Positions 11,235 to 23,562 of a stretch of 64,000 nt of DNA are shown here, piece after piece (positions within the stretch are counted from its first letter, which is position 1; every line of letters starts with the position of its first letter). This DNA comes from Rhinopithecus roxellana (lineage: Eukaryota > Chordata > Mammalia > Primates > Cercopithecidae), in contig NC_044562.1 of NCBI RefSeq assembly GCF_007565055.1, forward strand, positions 52,958,250 through 53,022,249, given 5' to 3'. A program made the translations under genes and the position numbers. Below the pieces are notes generated by a model, which was not told where the DNA came from, searched no databases, and saw nothing but the letters and a program-made list of their open reading frames with translations.

Positions 11235-11440
11235 GCTGATATTCTTCTGGCATCTACCTATTTTAAAATGTACTGTCTCATAAAATATTCATAACCACCC
11301 TAAGAGGGAGATATTATTATTACCTCAATTTTTCAGATGAAATAACTTGATCATGGTCTTATCCAGAGAGTAAGTGGCAGAGCTTTGAATCAAATAAATC
11401 CAGTTCCAGAGCTCACATCCTCCACCAGCAACCTTGTATC
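11235..11440 (+). mobile_element. MIR SINE inside L2
   Basis: Clear MIR: 'aaccaccctaagagggagat', '..tcagatgaaataactt', 'agagagtaagtggcagagct', and the 'cagttccagagctcacatcc' end, in consensus order. Confidence 0.8.
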
Positions 11441-11493
11441 AGATCATGATGGGCCTTGTAAGACATAAAAGAACTCTAGTGTTTATCCTATAG

Positions 11494-11624
11494 TCCAGAA
11501 TTCTCAAAGTATGTTCACCACCCAAGATCTACTGAATTGGAAACTCTGGGGCAAGGCTGAATAATCCATGAGTTCAAAAACCCTTCAGGTAAGTCTGATG
11601 CTCAATAAAGTTTGAGAAACTCTG
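11494..11624 (+). mobile_element. MER5A hAT-type DNA transposon relic
   Basis: Starts 'agaattctcaaagtatg', passes through 'gatctactgaattggaaact' and ends 'aaagtttgagaaactctg', the inverted ends of MER5A (nonautonomous hAT-Charlie). Confidence 0.85.
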
Positions 11625-11711
11625 ATAAGGGCAATGAGAAATCCTGTAATATTTTAAAGCAGAGAAATATGACTTAACCAGATGAGGTTTTCTGAAAGCT
11701 GATCATTCTTT

Positions 11712-12885
11712 CCACCTGTGATCCCTTCAGAATGAAGACTCAAGCATCCTCATTGCTGCTCTGCACCCACAGTTACACACTGACTCCCCTTGAGTTATGG
11801 AGAATGAAGTTAAGAGTAAAGGCCACCCAAAGTGGCAGGACTAATGAGTGATGCAGCCTTCTATTAGGGAGCCCTAACCTGACTGCTAAATTGAAAGAGA
11901 TAAAAATATCCTTTGTAATCTGATTGCAAGAAAATGCCCCTAATTGGATAGTTGTGACTTAGATAAATTTTAATCTATTAGGCTTGCTTAGTTTTATGGA
12001 CAAAAAGTGTGCATATATAACAGTTGTTGAAATTTATCTTTCTCTTTGAATGAGGTATATTTTTCACTAGGAATAGTTGCAGTAATAACAATGACTAATA
12101 TATGTGCATATATTTCTTAATTTCAAAATATATTCCATGTATCAGAGTTCCACAAAATTTTCACTTTTCTAGAAAGGGGTCAAATCATAATATGAATAAA
12201 AATACAGTACTCTACCTTATTCACTGTCAACTAAAGAAAGATTGCCACAAAATAGTAATCTTTAATTTATAATCATTTTGCTTCTTTTCAACTAAATTAC
12301 CCACATTTAATTAACTTGTAGTAAAGGCTTCTTGTCCTACCAGTTTTTAAAAAATATTTTAATGCCCTTTAATATTACTTTTAAGTATCATATTTATACT
12401 ACTATAATTTATATACTGAAATTTCAATTACCCTACAAACCAGAAATTGTGAAAACTTTTCTAAAGAGCAACTATTTAAAAGTTGATTAAAATCACCAAT
12501 ATGAAAATGATTAATAGCATACATTTTATTGAGAATATATATGAAAATCCAACAGAGGCAAGGACTAGTTTTTCCTTTAACTTGACCTTGAAATACTCTT
12601 AAGGATAAAAAATAAAAAGAACTTTGTCTGATGCCTGCCCCTGCCCCAAGGTGTAAGCAAAGAGAGACTTCCAGTTTAGTCATATGGCCAGGGTTCAACA
12701 TGTTGCACTTTATTTTTAATTCAAGGGAGAAAATATAGGCTTTAAAACATGTATACAATTTTATATTAATATATTATTGTGTTTTGTATTTAATGAGTCA
12801 ATATCTCTTTAAGCTAACCTAACAATTTGAAAAAAAGGAATTTTCATTCTTATTAACCAATAGATATATACAGTAAGCCAAAGAG
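11712..12885. other. single-copy DNA
   Basis: No gene or assignable repeat. The antisense frame at 12402-12758 shows no domain. Confidence 0.5.
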
Positions 12886-12889
12886 AAGT

Positions 12890-13290
12890 GACCACTCAAG
12901 GCCACACATTTGCTTTCTTCTACCTGGAATACTCCCCTCTCTCTCTCTCCTTCCCCCGACCCTCCCTTTCTACTAGTTTGTCATCATGACTCAGTCTTAA
13001 CACCATTTTTTCAGGTGACTGTTTCCAGACTACCGAAACCTATCATCCCTTTCCCAGACATCTAGGATAGATTCCTTTAAGCTTCCGTAGTTATCTGTAC
13101 TTCTTTATCTGTTCAACTTTTATAATAGTTGGAATTAAAATAGTAAAAAATAGTAGTTTAATGTCTGAATCTCTTCTAAGAGTGTAAATTCTAATAGAAC
13201 AGGAAGAGACACTTCTGACTTGTTCCTCATTATGTCTTCAGCATGTAGTATTGCGCCTTGCATAGGAGGGCTGTCAATAGATACTAGTAG
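12890..13290 (+). mobile_element. L2 LINE 3' region, sense
   Basis: 'tttgctttcttctacctggaatactccc' corresponds to the L2 'tgttccctctgcctggaatgctc' stretch. The later 'gtaaattctaatagaacaggaagagacact' and 'tcttcagcatgtagtattgcgccttgcatag' correspond to its 3' UTR. Diverged. Confidence 0.6.
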
Positions 13291-13356
13291 AGGGAGGATG
13301 AGAAGCGGGGAGGAAAGAGGGTAGGAGGGAAGGAAAGAAGGAAATGAGGAAGGATG
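13288..13356. repeat. GA-rich low-complexity tract
   Basis: Almost pure purine on the + strand, built of GGA/GGAA words. Confidence 0.85.
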
Positions 13357-13954
13357 TTGCAAGATAAGAGCTCCAACAGAAAAAAACAAAGCACAGATTT
13401 GTATTCTAAGCTAAACTTTCATGCGACTAAATACCACCGTATTGGGCTACATGAACTCAAAATATGCTGGCTTAACCAACACCTCCATGATTAGGTGAAT
13501 TATTTTATGTTTATTAACGATAAATGAATGGAGACATAGTTATTCACTTAAACACAAAGTGATTAAAATATATTTTGGAAATCATCACATGAAAAAGGGT
13601 ATTTCTAAAGGAGGAGGCACATGGCATATACCTCAGAATGGCCAGAGAAAAACCACTTAGTTGTGGGAGAAATGGTCTAATCCATCCACACCACTGAGAT
13701 GGAACATTTCCAAGTGGAGGCCTCTCTGATCTGGTTGTGGTTCCTGAAGGAGACATGCCTAAGATAAAGTGAAATGGGGATTGTGGAGAAGATGCCTGTG
13801 TCTACTTAACCTGCCTGTTTTTGCCTAGCTTTACCAAGAGTGGACATTGCTTTCTACTTTTTCTTAGCTCTAAAATCAGCTCCTGGAAGTTTCTGCCAAA
13901 GAGTCAACTTTTCACTCAAAAATTATGAGAAGTTTTATTAATCATCTATCCAAC

Positions 13955-14350
13955 CACATTCAACAAATATTTACTGACTTATTATGTGCTAGATAGTGTT
14001 CTAGATGTTTAAGATATCTCAGGAACAAAATAGAATCAATAGATGTGGAGCACTGTTCTGAGACTGACAATAACTACTAAATATATAAATAGTACTAAAG
14101 GACAGTAAGTACTAAAATGTGTAAAATGTGATCTCTGCTCTCAAAAAGTTTACAATCTTGAATGGGGGTGTTAATAGTTGGTAAATATAAAAATGGTGAC
14201 CTACCACACGGTAGCACATGAAGACTTAAACCTTTTAGATGTTTAATACTTGAGTTTTTGTCAGGGAAGAGACAACTTTAAACTTAGGGGTCAGGGAAGG
14301 CCTCACTAAGGAGCTAAGACTTGAATGGGGACTCAGAGCCAAGTTTAGGA
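13955..14350 (-). mobile_element. L2 LINE, antisense
   Basis: Begins with the reversed L2 3' terminus ('attcaacaaatatttactgac', 'ttatgtgctagatagtgttctag') and continues to 'ggtcagggaaggcctcact', another L2 landmark. Confidence 0.7.
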
Positions 14351-14444
14351 AAGCAAGGAAGGAAACTGGGGGAGAAAAGAGAAGGATAGAGGCTCTCTGG
14401 AATCTCATGTACAAGAACTTTTCTTGAAAATTGTGTACTGTCTA

Positions 14445-14780
14445 CATTTATCAATTGAGCACCTACTGTGTACTGGATATTATAATAAATTGTATGGAGT
14501 ATGCCATCAAAGAGAAATTGCACTCTCAAAAGTTTATGAGCAAATGAGGAACTTAAAAAAGTACATTAGTCACTAAACTACAAAGTAGAAAGTTCAGAGT
14601 CATAAATAAGAGAGGTCCTGAAAAAATTCTATGTCAGTTTGGTGGAGGGAGACATTACTTAAAGGTAGTTATCAGAGAAGACCTCACGGAAAACAGCATT
14701 CATCTGGGCCTTAAAATATATGAACATGTGAAAATGAGAAAATGACTTAAACACAGAGTCAAGAAAGGAGCCTGATGGAC
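14445..14780 (-). mobile_element. second L2 LINE, antisense
   Basis: Again starts at 'attgagcacctactgtgtactgg', then passes through 'cagagaagacctcacgga'. It is a second, separately truncated antisense L2 directly after the first. Confidence 0.6.
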
Positions 14781-15026
14781 TAGCAGAGAAATCAGAAATG
14801 GGAAAAGTCATTTCAAAGGTTATTACAGTAGTAGATATAGACGAAAAAGACCAAAATATTTTTTGATTGATTAACTTTAACTGGCCACATATACTTTCTT
14901 ATTCTTCTACCATCTCTTATAAATTATTTTGTTATAATATTTGAATCACCAAGTCATAATATGAAATTTTCTTTATTATTTATCATTTAGCATTTCCATC
15001 CCATTAGGAATTTTCTTGCTTGATTA

Positions 15027-15297
15027 TATTTATTTATTTATTTGGACAGGGTCCTGCTCTGTTGCCCAGGCTGGAGTACAGTGGCTCCACCTCGGCTCAC
15101 GGCTCACTGCAACCTCCACCTTCCAGCCTCAAGTGATTTACCCACCTCAGCCTCTTGAGTAGCTGGGACGACAGGCACATGCCACCATCCCTGGCTAATT
15201 TTTGTGGTTTTTGTTTCATCATGTTGCCCAGGCTGGTCTCGAACTCCTCAGCCTCCAGAAGTACTGGGATTACAGGCGTGAGCCACCATGCCTGGTC
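15027..15297 (-). mobile_element. AluJ, antisense
   Basis: Reads as reverse-complement Alu: '(TTTA)n..ggacagggtcctgctctgttgcccaggctgg' through to 'gtgagccaccatgcctggtc'. High divergence and 'tgttgcccaggctggtctcgaactcct' suit AluJ. A short deletion removes part of the left arm after 'gaactcct'. Confidence 0.9.
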
Positions 15298-15299
15298 TG

Positions 15300-16145
15300 A
15301 ATTTTTTAATCTTTAGGTATTTTTGAGTTCACATTCCATCATCAGATTTGATTACTGTCTTCATGACTATTTAATATTATTTTTATTATTACAACCCGAT
15401 TTTTGACATACATTTCCTTAAATAGTTGTTAATGCTCATTTTAATGTATTTTCACCTTGTTTGTTGAAGCCTCGTATCTACTTCATCACTGGACCCACCT
15501 AGACTTAGTATGTTACACAAATAGTTTTAATGATTTGTTTTAAGCTGTACTGTATATGGTGAGTTATTTATGTTAAATAATCAGAATAAAACAGTAAAAT
15601 ATAAAACTCTGCTAGAATTGTATTCCAGCCATCTTATGTTCTATTTCTGACAGTGACACTAAAGAGAATTGTGTGAATTATCCTGCTGGTTCTCCTCCCT
15701 GAGGTGAACTTCAAAAGGTTGAGAATATACTCAAAGTAGTATAGTTGTCCATAATAAATTTTGTCTACAAAAGGGGCTAAGTGTGTGCTACATAAATGTT
15801 GGCATGAGGTGTGAGAGTGACGTTGACCATGTGCGTAAGCAATGAGGTAATGAGGTGTGTTTTTTTTTTTTTTTAATTTTCGCAGTACACCAAAACTTTT
15901 GCTAGTCTCACAGTAATCATATCCTCATCTGTGTATGTCCACAATGGCAGGATATTTGACACCTAGAGCCAAAGTGGGAGGGATTGAGTACAGATTGAGC
16001 AGAAGTTTTGGTGGGAAAGGAGCTTGCTGCCTGGGTCCCCTCTGCCTCCTTTTAGCCCCAACTACTCACAGCAGTCCTAGAAAAGCTAAGGCAAAGAGTA
16101 GAGGAAAATATGGATTCCCCACTCCTGTCTATCCATTCTTTAATT
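15300..16145. other. single-copy DNA
   Basis: No gene or assignable repeat. A T run lies at 15860-15875. The short open frame at 15935-16189 has no domain. Confidence 0.45.
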
Positions 16146-16149
16146 TTAA

Positions 16150-16370
16150 AAAATATTCATTGATTACCTGCTTTGGGCTGAGGACATAGCATGAGTTAAA
16201 AACTTCTGCCATGAACCTTGACTGAATATCATTTATAATATAGTAGTGGTGACAAATATAAAATGAATCATTATAGGAGTCATTATACCATTATAATTGT
16301 GCTAAGTGCTATAAGGTGAAATTGCAGAGTGCTACAGGAGAGCAAGGCCAGGGTGCTATGCTTAAGCAGC
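16150..16370 (-). mobile_element. L2 LINE, antisense, diverged
   Basis: Weak match: 'atattcattgattacctgctttgggctgaggac' (reversed L2 3' end) and 'gtgctaagtgctataaggtg..gagtgctacaggaga' downstream. Confidence 0.45.
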
Positions 16371-16399
16371 ATCCTGTTCCCCAGAAAAGAAGAAAGTAG

Positions 16400-17187
16400 A
16401 GGCGGTTTTGTTTAAGCATAATGATTGTCAGAATAAGTGCTAAAATTTTATTTTCTTAGAATAAGTGTGATATAGGTAATATTATAACAATGGCAAGAAA
16501 TTTAGAAAACTGTTGGCTATTTGATAAACTATGCACAAAATCTTGTTATTCTAAAGGATGACAAGGAATCCATAGAATTTCCCCCTATAATCTTTTAATA
16601 GTACATATTCCACACAAAAGAAGGAATTTTCATCTGAAATCTTATGCACCTGTGTGGCTAGTCAATTATTCACAAAACATCATGGATCTGATATATATTT
16701 TCTCTACCTAATTTTGTTAGACAATCAATTTGTAATGCTAAATAAAATATGCGTGAGAACCTTAAATATAGCATGGCAGATATTTTCTGAACATTCACTT
16801 CTTCATTTACTGTGGGCTGTTTAGAAAAATCAGGTGTACACACTGATCATCTTAGCACATGTCCATCTGTCATCTAGAATTGCCAATGAATACATTGTTT
16901 AAATATCTGTGGTTAAGAATAGAGACCCTAAGAATGAGAGAAGCTAGTAGTAGATTATATAAATAATCACAGAGCTACACCAAGATAACTTCCAGGTCAG
17001 CCACAAAATTATAATGACAGAAGCAGCCCTTGCTTATTTGTTCATTTGCTCCACTTCTAAGGATTCTTGAGGTACATATTATTGTATATGATTGCTAAAT
17101 AAATAAGAAAAGAGGAAGTTAGTAAATGCATATCACTGGAAGCAACTTAATCCCAGAAAAAAAACAAACAAACTCTGAGTATAAAAA
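16400..17187. other. single-copy AT-rich DNA
   Basis: No gene or assignable repeat seen. Confidence 0.45.
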
Positions 17188-17365
17188 AAACTTTTTTTTT
17201 TTTTTTTTTTTTGGTAGAGCAGTTTTAGGTTGAAAGCAAAACTAAGCGGAAGCAAAACTATGACAGAAATTTGTCATATACTCCTTGTTCCCACCCATGC
17301 ATAGCCTCCCCCATTATCAACATCCCCCACCAGAGTGGTACGTTTGTTTCAATGATGAAAATACA
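17188..17365 (-). mobile_element. older L1M 3' end, left part
   Basis: A T run (the reversed poly-A tail) followed by 'gtagagcagttttaggttg' and 'atgcatagcctcccccatta', the antisense of an L1M 3' UTR. The element resumes at 23563; L1 copy 1 has landed inside it. Confidence 0.85.
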
Positions 17366-17723
17366 GGGGCGGAGCAAGATGGCCGAATAGGAATAGCTCC
17401 AGTCTCCAACTCCCAGCGTGAGCGACACAGAAGACCAGTGATTTCTGCATTTTCAACTGAGGTACTGGGGTCATCTCACTAGGGAGTGCCGGACAATCGG
17501 TGCTGGTCAGCTGCTGCAGCCTGACCAGCGAGAGCTGAAGCAGGGCGAGGCATCGCCTCACCTGGGAAGTGCAAGGGGGAAGGGAATCCCTTTTCCTAGC
17601 CAGGGGAACTGAGACACACAACACCTGGAAAATCGGGTAACTCCCACCCCAATACTGCGCTTTAAGCAAACGGGCACACCAGGAGATTATACCCACACCT
17701 GGCCGGGAGGGTACCACGCCCAC
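17349..17723 (-). pseudogene. ORF0-like antisense frame, L1 copy 1
   Basis: A 124-codon frame on the antisense strand of the L1 5' UTR, at the location where primate L1s carry ORF0, a short antisense protein described in apes. It shares the stretch 'LKAQYWGGSYPIFQVLCVSV' and 'RKRDSLPPC.SQVR' with the frames in copies 2 and 3. In those two copies it ends right after QVR. Here the stop is replaced (cga), so it reads on through the L1 5' end into the flank. The words CAG|GTGAGG at the QVR position form a strong splice donor (exon end at 17562). Protein production is unproven. Confidence 0.4.
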
Positions 17724-18393
17724 GGAGCCTCCCTCATTGCTAACACAGCTGTCTGCGGCGATCTAACCGCAAGGCAGCAGCGAGGCTGGGGGAGGGGCGC
17801 CTGCCATTGCTGAGGCTTAAGTAGGTAAACAAAGCCGCTGGGAAGCTCAAACTCGGTGGAGCTCACAGCAGCTCAAGGAAACCTGCCTGTCTCTGTAGAC
17901 TCCATCTCTGGGGACAGGGCACAGCTAAAAAACAACAGGGGAAGCAGCAGAGGCCTGTGCAGACGCGAACGACTCTGACAGCTTTGAAGAGAGCAGTGGA
18001 TCTCCCAACACGGAGGTTGAGATCTGAGAACGGACGGACTGCCTGCTCAAGTGGGTCACTGACCCCTGAGTAGCCTAACTGGGAGACATCCCCCACTAGG
18101 GGCAGTCTGACACCCCACACCTCACAGGGTGGAGTACACCCCTGAGAGGAAGCTTCCAAAGTAAGAATCAGACAGGTACACTGGCTGTTCAGCAATATTC
18201 TATCTTCTGCAACCTCTGCTGCTGATACCCAGGCAAACAGGGTCTGGAGTGGACCTCAAGCAATCTCCAACAGACCTATAGCTGAGGGTCCTGACTGTCA
18301 GAAGGAAAACTATCAAACAGGAAGGACACCTATACCAAATCCCCATCAGTACGTCACCATCATCAAAGACCAGAGACAGATAAAACCACAAAG
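17366..18393 (+). promoter_or_regulatory. L1 copy 1 5' UTR promoter
   Basis: The L1 internal RNA polymerase II promoter region. A YY1-type core, CAAGATGGCC, is intact at 17375-17384, 10 bases from the start, where L1 families keep it to set the transcription start. The region is GC-rich against its flanks. On the minus strand it holds an ORF0-like frame. Activity today cannot be judged from sequence alone. Confidence 0.8.
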
Positions 18394-19411
18394 ATGGGGA
18401 AAAAGCAGGGCAGAAAAGCTGGAATATCAAAAAAAAAGAGCGCATCTCCCCCTGCAAAGGAGCGCAGCCCATCGCCAGCAAAGGATCAAACCTGGTCAGA
18501 GAATGACTTTGACGAGATGAGAGAAGAAGGCTTCAGTCCATCAAACTTCTCAGAGCTAAAGGAGGAATTACGTACCCAGCACAAAGAAACTAAAAATCTT
18601 CAAAAAAAGAGTGGAAGAATTGACAGCTAGACTAATTAATGCAGAGAAGGTCATAAACGAAATGACAGAGATGAAAACCATGACACGAGAAATACGTGAC
18701 AAATCCACAAGCTTCAGTAACCGTTTCGATCAACTGGAAGAAAGAGTATCAGCGATTGAGGATCAAATGAATGAAATGAAGCGAGAAGAGAAACCAAAAG
18801 AAAAAAGAAGAAAAAGAAATGAACAAAGCCTGCAAGAAGTATGGGACTATGTAAAAAGACCAAATCTACGTCTGATTGGGGTGCCTGAAAGTGAGGGGGA
18901 AAATGGAACCAAGTTGGAAAACACTCTTCAGGATATCATCCAGGAGAACTTCCCCAACCTAGTAGGGCAGGCCAACATTCAAATTCAGGAAATACAGAGA
19001 ATGCCACAAAGATACTCCTCGAGAAGAGCAACTCCAAGACACATAATTGCCAGATTCACCAAAGTTGAAATGAAGGAAAAAATCTTAAGGGCAGCCAGAG
19101 AGAAAGGTTGGGTTACCCACAAAGGGAAGCCCATCAGACTAACAGCAGATCTCTCAGCAGAAACTCTACAAGCCAGAAGAGAGTGGGGGCCAATATTCAA
19201 CGTGCTTAAAGAAAAGAATTTTAAACCCAGAAATTCATATCTAGCCAAACTAAGTTTCATAAGTGAAGGAGAAATACAATCCTTTACAGATAAGCAAATG
19301 CTTAGAGATTTTGTCACCACCAGGCCTGCCTTACCAGAGACCCTGAAGGAAACCCTAAACATGGAAAGGAACAACCGGTACCAGCCATTGCAAAAACATG
19401 CCAAAATGTAA
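18394..19411 (+). pseudogene. L1 ORF1 (RNA-binding chaperone), frameshifted
   Basis: ORF1p is the trimeric RNA-binding chaperone of the L1 ribonucleoprotein, made of a coiled coil, an RRM and a C-terminal domain. The start is MGKKQGRKAG at 18394 and the stop is at 19411. Without one extra A it would be 338 codons, the usual primate length. The extra base is in the A run 18602-18608 (seven A, six in copy 2), which splits it into a 78-residue N-terminal piece and a 266-residue open remainder. The remainder still carries the coiled-coil heptads and the RRM segment with RPNLRLIGVPE, but has no natural start of its own. Confidence 0.93.
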
Positions 19412-19474
19412 AGACCATCGAGGCTAGGAAGAAACTGCATCAACTAACGAGCAAAATAACCAGTTAATATCATA

Positions 19475-22400
19475 ATGGCAGGATCAAGTTCACACATAAC
19501 AATATTAACCTTAAATGTTAATGGACTAAATGCTCCAATTAAAAGACACAGACTGGCAAACTGGATAAAGAGTCAAGACCCATCAGTCTGCTGTATTCAG
19601 GAGACCCATCTCACATGCAGAGACATACATAGGCTCAAAATAAAGGGATGGAGGAAGATCTACCAAGCAAATGGAGAACAAAAAAAAGCAGGGGTTGCAA
19701 TCCTAGTCTCTGATAAAACAGACTTTAAACCATCAAAGATGAAAAGAGACAAAGAAGGCCATTACATAATGGTAAAGGGATCAATTCAACAGGAAGAGCT
19801 AACTATCCTAAATATATATGCACCCAATACAGGAGCACCCAGATTCATAAAGCAAGTCCTTAGAGACTTACAAACAGACTTAGACTCCCATACAATAATA
19901 ATGGGAGACTTCAACACTCCATTGTCAACATTAGAGAGATCAACGAGACAGAAAGTTAACAAGGATATCCAGGAATTGAACTCATCTCTGCACCAAGTGG
20001 ACCTAATAGACATCTATAGAACTCTACACCACAAATCAACAGAATATACATTCTTCTCAGCACCACATCGCACTTATTCCAAAATTGACCACATAATTGC
20101 AAGTAAAGCACTCCTCAGCAAATGTAAAAGAACAGAAATTATAACAAACTGTCTCTCAGACCACAGTGCAATCAAACTAGAACTCAGGACTAAGAAAATC
20201 AATCAAAACGACTCAACTACATGGAAACTGAACAACCTGCTCCTGAATGACTACGGAGTACATAACGAAATGAAGGCAGAAATAAAGATGTTCTTTGAAA
20301 TCAATGAGAACAAAGATACAACATACCAGAATCTCTGGGACACATTTAAAGCAGTATGTAGAGGGAAATTTATAGCACTAAATGCCCACAAGAGAAAGCA
20401 GGAAAGATCTAAAATTGACACTCTAACATCACAATTAAAAGAACTAGAGAGGCAAGAGCAAACACATTCAAAAGCTAGCAGAAGGCAAGAAATAACTAAG
20501 ATCAGAGGAGAACTGAAGGAGATAGAGACACAAAAAACCTTCCAAAAAATCAGTGAATCCAGGAATAGGTTTTTTGAAAAGATCAACAAAATTGACAGAC
20601 CGCTAGCAAGACTAATAAAGAAGAAAAGAGAGAGGCATCAAATAGATGCAATAAAAAATAATAAAGGGGATATCACCACCGACCCCACAGAAATACAAGC
20701 TACCATCAGAGAATACTATAAACACCTCTACGCAAATCAACTAGAAAATCTAGAAGAAATGGATCATTTCCTGGACACTTACACTCTCCCAAGACTAAAT
20801 CAGGAAGAAGTTGAATCCCTGAATAGACCAATAGCAGGCTCTGAAATTGAGGCAACAATTAATAGCCTACCCACCAAAAAAAGTCCAGGACCAGATGGAT
20901 TCACAGCTGAATTCTACCAGAGGTACAAGGAGGAGCTGGTACCATTCCTTCTGAAACTATTCCAATCAATAGAAAAAGAGGGAATCCTCCCTAACTCATT
21001 TTATGAGGCCAACATCATCCTGATACCAAAGCCTGGCAGAGACACAACAAAAAAAGAAAATTTTAGACCAATATCACTGATGAACATCGATGCAAAAATC
21101 CTCAATAAAATACTGGCAAACTGGATTCAGCAGCACATCAAAAAGCTTATCCACCATGATCAAGTGGGCTTCATCCCCGGGATGCAAGGCTGGTTCAACA
21201 TATGCAAATCAATAAACGTAATCCAGCATATAAACAGAACCAAAGACAAGAACCACATGATTATCTCAATAGATGCAGAAAAGGCTTTTGACAAAATTCA
21301 ACAGCCCTTCATGCTATAAATGCTCAACAAATTTGGTATTGATGGAACGTACCTCAAAATAATAAGAGCTATTTATGACAAACCCACAGCTAATATCATA
21401 CTGAATGGGCAAAAACTGGAAAAATTCCCTTTGAAAACTGGCACAAGACAGGGATGCCCTCTCTCACCACTCCTATTCAACATAGTGTTGGAAGTTCTGG
21501 CTAGGGCAATCAGGCAAGAGAAACAAATAAAGGGTATTCCGTTAGGAAAAGAAGAAGTTAAATTGTCCCTGTTTGCAGATGACATGATTGTATATTTAGA
21601 AAACCCGATCATCTCAGTCCAAAATCTCCTTAAGCTGATAAGCAACTTCAGCAAAGTCTCAGGATACAAAATTAATGTGCAAAAATCACTAGCATTCTTA
21701 TATACCAGTAACAGACAAGCAGAGAGCCAAATCAGGAATGAACTTCCATTCACAATTGCTTCAAAGAGAATAAAATACCTAGGAATCCAACTTACAAGGG
21801 ATGTCAAGGACCTCTTCAAGGAGAACTACAAACCACTGCTCTGTGAAATCAAAGAGGACACAAAAAAATGGAAGAACATACCATGCTCATGGATAGGAAG
21901 AATCAATATCTTGAAAATGGCCATACTACCCAAGGTTATTTATAGATTCAATGCCATCCCCATCAACCTACCAATGAGTTTCTTCACAGAATTGGAAAAA
22001 ACTGCTTTAAAGTTCATATGGAACCAAAAAAGAGCCTGCATTGCCAAGACAATCCTAAGTCAAAAGGACAAAGCTGGAGGCATCACGCTACCTGACTTCA
22101 AACTATATTACAAGGCTACAGTAACCAAAACAGCATGGTACTGGTACCAAAACAGAGATATAGACCAATGGAACAGAACAGAGTCCTCAGAAATAATACC
22201 ACACATCTACAGCCATCTGATCTTTGACAAACCTGAGAGAAACAAGAAATGGGGAAAGGATTCCCTATTTAATAAATGGTGCTGGGAAAATTGGCTAGCC
22301 ATAAGTAGAAAGCTGATACTGGATCCTTTCCTTACTCCTTATACGAAGATCAATTCAAGATGGATTAGAGACTTAAATGTTAGACCTAATACCACAAAAT

Positions 22401-23302
22401 CCCTAGAAGAAAATCTAGGTAGTACCATTCAGGACATAGGCATGGGCAAGGATTTCATGTCTAAAACAGCAAAAGCAACGGCAGCAAAAGCCAAAATTGA
22501 CAAATGGGATGTAATTAAACTAAAGAGCTTCTGCACAGCAAAAGAAACTACCATCAGAGTGAACAGGCAACCTACAGAATGGGAGAAAATTTTTGCAATC
22601 TACTCATCTGACAAAGGGCTAATATCCAGAATCTACAAATAACTCAAACAAATTTACAAGAAAAAAACAAACAACCCCATCAAAAAGTGGGCAAAGGATA
22701 TGAACAGACATTTCTCAAAAGAAGACATTCATACAGCCAACAGACACATGAAAAAATGCTCATCATCACTGGCCATCAGAGAAATGCAAATCAAAACCAC
22801 AATGAGATACCATCTCACACCAGTTAGAATGGCAATCATTAAAAAATCAGGAAACAACAGGTGTTGGAGAGGATGTGGAGAAATAGGAACACTTTTACAC
22901 TGTTGGTGGGATTGTAAGCTAGTTTAACCATTATGGAAAACAGTATGGCAATTCCTCAAGGATCTAAAACTCGATGTACCATGTGACCCAGCCATCCCAC
23001 TACTGGGTATATACCCAAAGGATTATAAATTATTCTACTACAAAGACACATGCACACGTATGTTTATTGCGGCGCTAATCACAATAGCAAAGACTTGGAA
23101 TCAACCCAAATGTCCATCTGTGACAGACTGGATTAAGAAAATGTGGCACATATACACCATGGAATACTATGCAGCCATAAAAAAGGATGAGTTTGTGTCC
23201 TTTGTAGGGACATGGATGTAGCTGGAAACCATCATTCTTAGCAAACTGTCACAAGAACAGAAAACCAAACACCGCATGTTCCCACTCATAGGTGGGAACT
23301 GA
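19475..23302 (+). pseudogene. L1 ORF2 (endonuclease/RT), four nonsense codons
   Basis: ORF2p nicks target DNA and reverse-transcribes L1 RNA. The frame is exactly 1,275 codons plus stop, with no net indel, but is interrupted at codons 615 (TAA, 21317), 1056 (TAA, 22640), 1151 (TAA, 22925) and 1249 (TAG, 23219). The apurinic-type endonuclease is at the N-terminus, with E43 in IQETHL, the GDFN motif and the SDHSAI motif. The reverse transcriptase has TRQGCPLSPLLF and the active-site FADD at codons 700-703. The C-terminal C-x3-C-x7-H-x4-C knuckle begins CWRGCGEIG. The first stop removes the RT active site, so only the endonuclease and part of the RT could be made. Confidence 0.95.
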
Positions 23303-23562
23303 ACAATGAGATCACTTGGACTCGGGAAGGGGAACATCACATATTGAGGCTTATCATGGGGAGGGGGGAGGGCGGAAGGATTGCATTGGGGAGTTATACA
23401 TGATATAAATGACTGAATTGATGGGTGCTGACGAGTTGATGGGTGCAGCACACCAACATGACACAAGTATACATATGTAACAAACCTGCACGTTATGCAC
23501 ATGTACCCTAGTACTTAAAGTATAATAAAAATAAATAAATAAATAAATAAAAAGAAAATACA

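Larger units (their letters stand above)
10805..11710 (-). mobile_element. L2 LINE, antisense, interrupted
   Basis: Antisense L2 in blocks: 'attcattcatgtactcagc..' (3' end), 'gagtaggagttagctagatga', 'atgatgggccttgtaagacat', and 'tatgacttaaccagatgaggtttt'. A MIR and a MER5A sit between the blocks, which shows the L2 is the oldest layer. Confidence 0.6.
17366..23553 (+). mobile_element. full-length L1 (LINE-1), copy 1
   Basis: Complete 6.19-kb L1 from 'ggggcggagcaagatggcc' to an (AAAT)n tail. A 9-bp target duplication, gaaaataca, lies at 17357-17365 and 23554-23562. The order is 5' UTR (1,028 bases), ORF1, a 63-base spacer, ORF2, a 3' UTR with a G-rich tract at 23358-23377, and AATAAA at 23524-23529. 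ORF1 has one frameshift and ORF2 four stops, so the copy is inactive for protein. At diagnostic sites it differs from copies 2 and 3 (it keeps FADD, and has LTRDVKDL where they have FTRDVKDL). It is nested in an older antisense L1M. Confidence 0.97.

Noticed and set aside
12402..12758. A 118-codon minus-strand frame
   Set aside because: No recognisable domain and low-complexity hydrophobic composition; no supporting signals.
13955..14780. Two adjacent L2 pieces as a tandem duplication
   Set aside because: They cover overlapping parts of L2 but diverge too much from each other to be a recent duplicate; independent old insertions are simpler.
19475..21319. A 614-residue frame as an independent gene
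   Set aside because: It is L1 copy 1 ORF2 up to a nonsense codon; the rest of the same frame continues after it.
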